Below, in pieces: positions 5,841 through 10,159 of a DNA stretch of 10,159 nucleotides. Every line of letters begins with the position of its first letter. The stretch's first letter is position 1. Below the pieces are notes generated by a model. That model saw nothing but the letters and a program-made list of their open reading frames with translations. It had not been told where the DNA came from and searched no databases. This DNA comes from an uncultured Lachnospiraceae bacterium (GTDB lineage: Bacteria; Bacillota_A; Clostridia; Lachnospirales; Lachnospiraceae): assembly GCA_946630765.1 (NCBI GenBank), contig CAMOZF010000041.1, positions 1-10,159 of the forward strand. Reading direction: 5' to 3'. A program made the translations under genes and the position numbers.

Positions 5841-7065
5841 GATTGTCATCCGGATTATTCGCCAGCTTCATGGCGCAATGGTCGTGACGGCGCTTCTCTC
5901 GGGGATCTGCATGGTGCTGGCCTTTTTCGGAAGACCGGCGGCCGAATATTTCCCCTACAGTCTGCTGGTGCTGATCCCCTATGCGGCTTCCGCCTGGGCG
6001 GAGGAGCATATCCGGGGCATCGGCGTGTTCCTTCTGATCTGTATCGCGTCGATCATTCCGCCCGCGCTTTTTGCGCCGGACATTGCCGCGCGCGCGGCCT
6101 TCATCGTCCTGTCCGTGATCATTATCGTGATCCGGATCGGCGGGAGAGTCCGGGACGCGGGAACCGTGCTGAATTCGCCGCATTTCGCGACGGTGATTCT
6201 TTTTGCCGCGCTGTATATTCTGGGCGTGCTTCTTGAGAATAACTTCCTGATGCAGCTCAATTATTACCTCGCGTTTGCGTACGTGCTGATCATCCTCTGC
6301 TATATGAACTTCACGAGCCTCGAAGGCTATCTGGAGGTCAATAAAGAGGTGGAGAATATTCCGATCCGGACGATCGGGAGGACCAATAACCTGATGCTTC
6401 TCGGGTATCTGGGGCTCACGGTCGCCGTGATGCTTCTGATGCCGCTTCTCGGGCTGGACCGGGCGATCCGCGCGGCCTGGCAGGGGATTATGGCCTTTAT
6501 CCGCTTCCTGAGCTCGCTTCGCGGCGCGGAGGAAGTCGCGGAAACGGTTCCGCCGGAGCCGGAGGCAATCGGCGGCGAGCAGATGGGGCCGATGGATTTC
6601 GGCGTTCAGGAAGAACCGCCGGTATGGGTCGAGGCGCTGTATCACGCGCTTTCCGTGGCACTTGCGGTGGCCGTCGGGATCATGGTGGTGATCGGCATTG
6701 TCTATGCGGTCTACCGGATCGTAAAGGCATTTTACCGTCCGCCTAAGGACAATGACGACGTGACCGAATTCATCAGTGAGAGCGACGATCGGGAGAGTGC
6801 AGGAGGAATCGGCGGCATCCTTGGAAGGATCCGCGAGGTATTTGACAATTCGCCGAATATGACGGTCCGGAAGGCCTACAGGAAACGGGTCCGGCAGAAA
6901 AAGGCGGAGCTTCTTGCGTCCATGACGCCGAAGGAGCTGGAGGACGCGGCCGGGATTCCCGAGGGAGAGGGCCGCAGCACCCTGCATGAATTATATGAAA
7001 AAGCGCGCTACTCCCGGGAGGGCTGCAGCGCTGAAGATGTGCAGAAACTGAAAAAAGCACTATAA
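5833..7065 (+). CDS. TgpA/DUF4129-like membrane protein lacking a transglutaminase domain
   Basis: A 410-residue membrane protein in the position usually held by TgpA-like proteins (membrane N-domain DUF3488, transglutaminase core, DUF4129) in MoxR-DUF58 operons. Hydrophobic segments lie at about 15-33, 41-52, 62-80, 87-101, 118-134, 140-158, 186-208 and 267-294. An acidic linker joins the last two, and the C-terminal cytosolic domain (about 345-410) shows the DUF4129 pattern of TPKEL, LYEKARYS and a final helix. No Cys-His-Asp transglutaminase core is visible between the membrane block and DUF4129. The ATG overlaps the DUF58 stop region by 8 bp and has GGGAGG shortly upstream. It may be a scaffold for the MoxR/DUF58 machinery rather than an enzyme. 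Assignment of the N-domain to DUF3488 is by position and hydrophobicity only. Confidence 0.75.
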   Translation: MRRIVIRIIRQLHGAMVVTALLSGICMVLAFFGRPAAEYFPYSLLVLIPYAASAWAEEHIRGIGVFLLICIASIIPPALFAPDIAARAAFIVLSVIIIVIRIGGRVRDAGTVLNSPHFATVILFAALYILGVLLENNFLMQLNYYLAFAYVLIILCYMNFTSLEGYLEVNKEVENIPIRTIGRTNNLMLLGYLGLTVAVMLLMPLLGLDRAIRAAWQGIMAFIRFLSSLRGAEEVAETVPPEPEAIGGEQMGPMDFGVQEEPPVWVEALYHALSVALAVAVGIMVVIGIVYAVYRIVKAFYRPPKDNDDVTEFISESDDRESAGGIGGILGRIREVFDNSPNMTVRKAYRKRVRQKKAELLASMTPKELEDAAGIPEGEGRSTLHELYEKARYSREGCSAEDVQKLKKAL

Positions 7066-7080
7066 CAAAGGAGGACAGCA

Positions 7081-7218
7081 ATGGAAAAAGTAAACCTTGG
7101 TGATCAGGCAGCGTATTCGGAGCTCACGAAGAAGTGCCTCGCCTACCTTTCTGAGGAGGGCGCCCATGCCTACGTCAAGAAGGCCTGCTTCAAGATCCCG
7201 GTGAACTGCTTTGAATAA
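7081..7218 (+). CDS. Small 45-residue protein of unknown function
   Basis: A short frame begins ATG at 7081 with an excellent Shine-Dalgarno (AAAGGAGG, about 7067-7074) and ends TAA at 7216-7218. The protein begins MEKVNLGDQAAYSELTKKCL, is soluble and helical in character, and has three cysteines (19, 36, 43), ending PVNCFE. It fills the space between the DUF4129 protein and the carboxypeptidase, and its last codons overlap the TTG start of the latter by 8 bp, so it probably couples translation of that gene. I recognise no family. It could be a true small protein, a leader peptide for the carboxypeptidase gene, or the remaining N-terminus of a shortened gene. The strong ribosome site argues that it is translated. 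Confidence 0.7.
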   Translation: MEKVNLGDQAAYSELTKKCLAYLSEEGAHAYVKKACFKIPVNCFE

Positions 7219-8566
7219 GAAAAACTGGCGGGCGGGGGGACGGATCCTCCGGTCCCGCAGACTGCTGATGATTTTACTGGCTGCGCTTCTTTTTGTGGGG
7301 GGCAGCTTTTCGGCGTACGCCGCAGATAAGGCAGAGATCGACCAGATGATCGCCTCGATCCCCGCCGAATGGCCGGATCCGCCGGGCGTGACCGCACAGG
7401 CTGCGATTCTGATGGACGCGGACTCCGGGGAAATCCTCTACGCCAAGGACGCGACTAAGGCGATGTACCCGGCCTCCACGACCAAGCTGATGACGGCGCT
7501 TCTCACACTGGAAAACAGCCGTTTGTCGGATATCGTGGACTTCCCCTTTGCAGCTGTGAATATCCCCGCCGGCTCCAGCCATATCGGCATGCGGCGCGGA
7601 GAACAAATGGTGCTTCGGGAGTGCCTGTACGGGCTGCTTCTGCCCTCTGCGAATGAGGTCGCGAACGCGCTTTCTATTCACGTGTCCGGCAGTATCGAGA
7701 GCTTTGTCGTGCTGATGAATGAGCGCGCGTATCAGCTCGGGGCCGTCAATACCGTCTTTACCAATACGAATGGTCTCCATGACGAGGGCCACTATACCTG
7801 CGCCTACGACCTCGCGCTGATCATGCAGGCCTGCGTCCAGAATACGACCTTTGTCGAGATCGCCTCGACCGCTTCCTACGTCCACCATGCGGACGAGCTG
7901 CTCAATAAGGACATTCCGATGACCAACACGGACATGATGATCCGTCGTTCTTCGGAGTATTACAATGCCGACGTGGTCTGCGGCAAAACCGGCCATACCA
8001 AGGATGCGGGCTACAACCTCGTGAGCTACGCGGAGCGTGACGGTATGCGGCTGATTACGGTCGTTATGGGCTGTGAGGACGGCAATCAGTACGTCAGCAC
8101 CCAGTCGCTTCTGGACTACGGCTTCAACTATTTTAAGCAGGTACTCCCCGGGGAGCTGGATCCCTCGCTGAATATGAACGCGACCTTCACCAGCTCGCCG
8201 CTGCAGCTTCCGACGCCGGATGTGGCGCTTCTCACGCTCGATGAAGGCGGCACCATTCTGCTGCCGGACACGATTACCTTTGACATGCTGCAGCGGAAGA
8301 TCGAGGATGTGCCGGACGGCAAGGAAATCACCTACTACTACCGCGATTATCCGCTGGGCTCCGTGCACCTTTCCCCCGCGGGAAATACCAAGAAGAGCGC
8401 GATCTTCCTTGAAAAGGAAGAGGAAGAGCTGAGCCTCTCCACGGTCGAACCGATCGCCGCCCTCGACGGCTGGCTGATCGTCGCCCTGGCCGCCCTCCTT
8501 CTCCTGCTGATCCTGTTCATCACCGTCACGGCCCGGCTCGTGACCCCGAAGAAGAAATATCGGTAG
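7211..8566 (+). CDS. D-alanyl-D-alanine carboxypeptidase, PBP5 type (DacA/DacF-like)
   Basis: A class C low-molecular-weight penicillin-binding protein (peptidase S11) that removes the terminal D-Ala from peptidoglycan stem peptides outside the membrane. All three active-site motifs are present: STTK (Ser89 nucleophile, Lys92), SAN (146-148) and KTG (259-261). An Arg-rich N-region and hydrophobic core (about 18-35) form a signal peptide with likely cleavage after AYA (35-37). A second, beta-rich domain follows the catalytic one (about residues 310-400). Near the C-terminus a clear membrane helix (about 418-441) ends in Lys/Arg, in place of the usual amphipathic anchor. The start is TTG at 7211, overlapping the stop of the small gene as TTGAATAA. 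Its own ribosome site is weak (GGTGA), so translation likely depends on coupling. The next in-frame Met (residue 20) would cut the signal peptide. Length is 451 residues, normal for this group. Confidence 0.93.
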   Translation: MNKKNWRAGGRILRSRRLLMILLAALLFVGGSFSAYAADKAEIDQMIASIPAEWPDPPGVTAQAAILMDADSGEILYAKDATKAMYPASTTKLMTALLTLENSRLSDIVDFPFAAVNIPAGSSHIGMRRGEQMVLRECLYGLLLPSANEVANALSIHVSGSIESFVVLMNERAYQLGAVNTVFTNTNGLHDEGHYTCAYDLALIMQACVQNTTFVEIASTASYVHHADELLNKDIPMTNTDMMIRRSSEYYNADVVCGKTGHTKDAGYNLVSYAERDGMRLITVVMGCEDGNQYVSTQSLLDYGFNYFKQVLPGELDPSLNMNATFTSSPLQLPTPDVALLTLDEGGTILLPDTITFDMLQRKIEDVPDGKEITYYYRDYPLGSVHLSPAGNTKKSAIFLEKEEEELSLSTVEPIAALDGWLIVALAALLLLLILFITVTARLVTPKKKYR

Positions 8567-8572
8567 GGTGAG

Positions 8573-8626
8573 GCCCCTGACGCAGAACCCCTGAAGCGTT
8601 GTGAAGGTATGGTGACCTGTTCTGCG
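8573..8626. repeat. Diverged copy of the terminator sequence with its own hairpin
   Basis: Bases 8573-8604 (gcccctgacgc...cgttgtga) repeat 8653-8683 with a few changes. The same stretch contains CGCAGAAC (8581-8588), perfectly complementary to GTTCTGCG (8619-8626). It lies just after the carboxypeptidase stop and before the main terminator. Its 5' part could also pair with the 3' arm of that terminator. Confidence 0.5.
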
Positions 8627-8633
8627 ATAAACA

Positions 8634-8712
8634 GGCCTAAGACAATCAAAAAGCCCCTGACGCGAACGCCTGGAACGTTGTGAGCGCAGGGGCTTTTTCG
8701 TTGTCTTAGGCC
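8634..8712. terminator. Long bidirectional hairpin terminator after the carboxypeptidase gene
   Basis: The core is AAAAAGCCCCTG (8648-8659) with CAGGGGCTTTTT (8687-8698), plus CGC/GCG inside, giving a U-tract on either strand and hence termination in both directions. Outside it, GGCCTAAGACAA (8634-8645) pairs perfectly with TTGTCTTAGGCC (8701-8712), separated from the core by 2-nt mismatches. A small AACG/CGTT stem (8665-8668/8676-8679) caps the loop. The whole 79-nt structure is much longer than a normal terminator. It closes the operon that ends with the carboxypeptidase and isolates the hsp20 promoter. Confidence 0.85.
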
Positions 8713-8747
8713 GTACGGTTTCAGTTCACAAAAGCTTCACAGAATCA

Positions 8748-8774
8748 TTAGCACTCACCTCTTGACAGTGCTAA
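8748..8774 (+). promoter_or_regulatory. CIRCE operator (HrcA binding site)
   Basis: TTAGCACTC (8748-8756), a 9-bp spacer and CAGTGCTAA (8766-8774) match the CIRCE consensus TTAGCACTC-N9-GAGTGCTAA with a single change (G to C at 8766). CIRCE is the binding site of the heat-shock repressor HrcA. The right arm overlaps the -35 box of the hsp20 promoter, so bound HrcA would block RNA polymerase, with release on heat stress. Confidence 0.93.
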
Positions 8775-8790
8775 CAACGCGTGATATAAT
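8762..8790 (+). promoter_or_regulatory. Consensus sigma-A promoter for hsp20
   Basis: TTGACA (8762-8767) and TATAAT (8785-8790) are both perfect consensus hexamers with a 17-bp spacer. The start of transcription should be near 8797, giving a leader of about 125 nt. That leader contains a 6-bp hairpin (GTGATG 8798-8803 with CATCAC 8814-8819) at its 5' end. Confidence 0.93.
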
Positions 8791-8922
8791 GCTCCATGTG
8801 ATGAAGGAAAGAACATCACGGATCAAAAAGCAGCGCCGAAAAAGCGCCGGACGTCGAAACCGGGAGGTATTCGGAAAACGGCACAGCGGCACGAATATAG
8901 AGATTTAAGGAGGATTAAGATC

Positions 8923-9399
8923 ATGTTATTCCCGAGTATTTTTAATGATGATTTATTTGATGGATTTTTCGGCTTCCCCTTCCCCGAAGAGAGAAGAGCA
9001 CCCAGAAATGAAAACAGACCGGCGCGTCCGGAGCGTAAATTCTACGGCCACCAGGGACAGGCGCTGATGAAGACCGACGTCCGCGAGACCGACAAGGCCT
9101 ATATTGTGGACATGGATCTTCCGGGCTTCAGTAAGGATGATGTCCAGGTTACGCTTGAGAACGGCTATCTGACCGTCGCTGCAGAGAAACACGATGAGCA
9201 TGAAGACAAGAAGGAAGGCACCTACATCCGCAAAGAGCGTTATGTCGGCTCCTGCCAGAGAAGCTTCTACGTCGGCGAAGACGTAACGGAAGAAGACATC
9301 AAGGCGGCATTCAAGGAGGGCGTCCTCTCGCTGGATATCGCCAAGAAAGTCGAACAGCCGAAGATCGAAGAGAAGAAAACGATCTCCATCGAAGGTTAA
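8923..9399 (+). CDS. Small heat-shock protein, Hsp20/alpha-crystallin family
   Basis: An ATP-independent holdase chaperone that forms oligomers and binds unfolding proteins in the cytosol. It has 158 residues, a normal length. A Phe/Pro-rich N-terminal arm (1-45; MLFPSIFNDDLFDGFFGF) is followed by the alpha-crystallin domain (about 47-143) with VDMDLPGFSKDDV, ENGYLTV and the AFKEGVL signature (129-135). The C-terminal tail carries the I-x-I motif (Ile154, Ile156) used in oligomer contacts. ATG is preceded by AAGGAGGA (8907-8914) at 8 nt. It is a single-gene transcript with its own CIRCE-controlled promoter and a strong terminator directly after it. Confidence 0.96.
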   Translation: MLFPSIFNDDLFDGFFGFPFPEERRAPRNENRPARPERKFYGHQGQALMKTDVRETDKAYIVDMDLPGFSKDDVQVTLENGYLTVAAEKHDEHEDKKEGTYIRKERYVGSCQRSFYVGEDVTEEDIKAAFKEGVLSLDIAKKVEQPKIEEKKTISIEG

Positions 9400-9405
9400 T
9401 TTCAC

Positions 9406-9434
9406 GCCCCGCGGCAGATGCCGCGGGGCTTTTT
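9406..9434 (+). terminator. Intrinsic terminator of hsp20
   Basis: A perfect 10-bp GC-rich stem (GCCCCGCGGC 9406-9415 with GCCGCGGGGC 9420-9429) with a 4-nt loop is followed by TTTTT. It starts 7 nt after the hsp20 stop codon. The U-tract is only on the plus-strand side. Confidence 0.95.
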
Positions 9435-9438
9435 GCGA

Positions 9439-9497
9439 AACTCGCCTGCGGGATTGCATAACTCGCCTGCGGGATTGTGAAACTCGCCTGCGGGATG
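9439..9497. repeat. Three tandem 21-bp repeats
   Basis: The unit AACTCGCCTGCGGGATTG plus three variable bases begins at 9439, 9460 and 9481, an exact 21-bp period. The core CTCGCCTGCGGGAT is identical in all three (9441, 9462 and 9483); the third copy then runs into the next inverted repeat. No coding frame with a ribosome site covers it. The role is unknown. Confidence 0.9.
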
Positions 9498-9546
9498 GGG
9501 TGTCTGCTTCAGTAACGCTTCGAAGTACCTTCAGCAGACACCCCAT
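9495..9546. repeat. Inverted repeat with 14-bp perfect arms
   Basis: ATGGGGTGTCTGCT (9495-9508) and AGCAGACACCCCAT (9533-9546) are perfect complements around a 24-nt loop that itself contains the palindrome TTCGAA. No U-tract follows, so it is not a standard terminator. It could be an intergenic repeat element or an RNA-stabilising hairpin. Confidence 0.8.
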
Positions 9547-9587
9547 TACCCTCGGCGAGAGTGTATAGCCCATGACACCCCGGGGGT

Positions 9588-9604
9588 GTTTGTTTGAAAC
9601 AAAC
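9588..9604. promoter_or_regulatory. 17-bp palindrome, probable repressor operator
   Basis: GTTTGTTTGAAACAAAC is an 8-bp inverted repeat around a single G and ends 2 bp before the -35 box of the next promoter. Its symmetry, length and position fit a dimeric transcription factor site. A second small hairpin, ACACCC-CGG-GGGTGT, lies just upstream. I cannot assign the regulator. Confidence 0.55.
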
Positions 9605-9606
9605 TG

Positions 9607-9635
9607 TTGACAGAAAAAAGGGCTTATGCTATGCT
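9607..9635 (+). promoter_or_regulatory. Extended -10 sigma-A promoter for the 126-residue protein
   Basis: TTGACA (9607-9612) is a perfect -35 box and TATGCT (9630-9635) lies 17 bp downstream, with TG at 9627-9628 as an extended -10. Transcription should start near 9642, about 67 nt before the ATG. Confidence 0.8.
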
Positions 9636-9708
9636 GGTTTTGTAGAGGAAGGCTGGGAAGTGGTTGCTTTCGGAGCTTCGTGTTTATCTGTGAAAAGGAG
9701 GAACGGCT

Positions 9709-10089
9709 ATGCCGAATTATGAACCGAACTTTTACAATAATCAGACGACAGGGATGCAGGCCAAGGCGCGGCATACCGTGGATAAAACCGGCGGAGATCC
9801 TTCGAATTATGTGCTGTACAAGGGGAAAAGGTTTCCGGTGGCCGGGGCGGATTTCCTGGTGATTCTGCAGGGGAAGAGCTATGCGGCGATCGATGCGCCG
9901 AAGCTTCCGAAGAATGGCAGACAGGTGACGGAGGTTCGTCTCCTGAAGGAGGGAGAGAAGGATTATTCGGATGCTTCCACGGTCTCCGGCCCGTCGATTC
10001 CGGTATATCGGCGGTTTCTGCAGTATTACATTGCAGATCCGGAGGATGCTTCCTACATGCGGCCGATCTGCCGTATTAAAAACTTTTGA
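9709..10089 (+). CDS. Unrecognised 126-residue protein
   Basis: An open frame with ATG at 9709, preceded by a strong Shine-Dalgarno (AAAGGAGG, 9694-9701) at 7 nt and a good promoter. The protein begins MPNYEPNFYNNQTTGMQAKA. It has a central strand-rich section (about 39-60; YVLYKGKRFPVAGADFLVIL falls here in part) and ends near SYMRPICRIKNF. It has no signal peptide, membrane helix or known catalytic motif, and is basic and soluble in character. I do not recognise a family. It seems to be a single-gene unit, with an 8-bp hairpin (10128-10145) after its stop but no clear U-tract. Codon use looks like that of its neighbours, so there is no sign of recent transfer. Confidence 0.85.
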   Translation: MPNYEPNFYNNQTTGMQAKARHTVDKTGGDPSNYVLYKGKRFPVAGADFLVILQGKSYAAIDAPKLPKNGRQVTEVRLLKEGEKDYSDASTVSGPSIPVYRRFLQYYIADPEDASYMRPICRIKNF

Positions 10090-10127
10090 ACTGTTCAGCA
10101 CCCCGGATAAAATGTCAAAATCGCGGA

Positions 10128-10145
10128 TGGAACGCTTGCGTTCCA
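10128..10145. other. Short hairpin downstream of the last gene
   Basis: TGGAACGC (10128-10135) and GCGTTCCA (10138-10145) form a perfect 8-bp stem separated by only two bases. The following bases (GACCGATTTG) lack a real U-tract, so a terminator role is doubtful. A two-base loop cannot close, so in RNA the innermost pair would open. The rest of the stretch after 10089 shows nothing else. Confidence 0.4.
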
Positions 10146-10159
10146 GACCGATTTGTGAC

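Noticed and set aside
3861..5849. A 662-codon open frame on the minus strand across moxR and the DUF58 gene
   Set aside because: It is a shadow of two clearly recognised genes on the plus strand, rich in Arg/His/Leu as expected of antisense translation in GC-rich DNA, with no matching family.
5527..6987. A 486-codon minus-strand open frame opposite the DUF4129 protein
   Set aside because: Same reason: low-complexity Arg/His/Pro composition and an opposing gene with clear membrane and DUF4129 features.
8801..8908. A 35-residue Lys/Arg-rich open frame in the hsp20 leader
   Set aside because: It has no Shine-Dalgarno and begins about 4 nt from the predicted transcript start; its stop overlaps the hsp20 ribosome site. 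It is more likely a chance frame in the untranslated leader.
9439..9497. Possible CRISPR array
   Set aside because: The period is only 21 bp with three-base variable parts, so there are no spacers; no cas genes are nearby.
8953..10101. A 382-codon minus-strand open frame spanning hsp20 and the tandem repeats
   Set aside because: It crosses a terminator, repeats and two promoters of well-supported plus-strand genes; the SRRRV runs are just the 21-bp repeats translated.

Overview
The window reads like a chromosomal segment of a moderately GC-rich member of the Bacillota, most likely Clostridia and perhaps Lachnospiraceae-like. Supporting signs are strong AAGGAGG-type ribosome binding sites, sigma-A TTGACA/TATAAT promoters with 17-bp spacers, TTG starts, a HrcA/CIRCE operator, U-rich intrinsic terminators and a small structured repeat (401-447) of a kind I associate with clostridial genomes. 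There is no tRNA, rRNA, CRISPR array or intact mobile element.

Left part, minus strand (1-2080): a 3'-truncated gene of unknown function (363 to the window edge) lies downstream of mgtE (1838 to 450), a CBS-domain magnesium transporter. A REP-like double hairpin sits between them. mgtE has a promoter at 2051-2079 and a leader of about 200 nt. That leader encodes an unlisted 30-codon peptide with its own Shine-Dalgarno sequence, plus competing RNA pairings that could affect the mgtE ribosome binding site. Next to this promoter (about 2066-2352) is a frameshifted relic of the AAA-ATPase/PD-(D/E)XK family, ended by an intrinsic terminator.

Central part, plus strand (2402-8712): a promoter at 2402-2430 precedes seven closely spaced genes. 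They are two short-chain chromate-transporter (CHR) proteins, a MoxR AAA+ ATPase, a DUF58 protein, a TgpA/DUF4129-like membrane protein with no transglutaminase domain, a 45-residue unknown protein, and a DacA/DacF-type D,D-carboxypeptidase. No terminator is visible between them, so they may form one transcription unit ending in a long bidirectional hairpin at 8634-8712. MoxR, DUF58 and the DUF4129 protein form a known gene neighbourhood. Its link here, through overlapping frames, to a small protein and a peptidoglycan carboxypeptidase suggests a cell-envelope role.

Right part, plus strand (8748-10159): an hsp20 small heat-shock gene has a near-perfect CIRCE operator overlapping its -35 box and ends in a strong terminator. 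An intergenic stretch then holds three 21-bp tandem repeats, a 14-bp inverted repeat, and a 17-bp near-palindrome directly next to a good promoter. That promoter drives a 126-residue protein I do not recognise.

The points most worth following are the mgtE leader peptide and its switch-like leader, the transglutaminase-less MoxR operon with its small coupled ORF, and the palindrome-controlled orphan gene.
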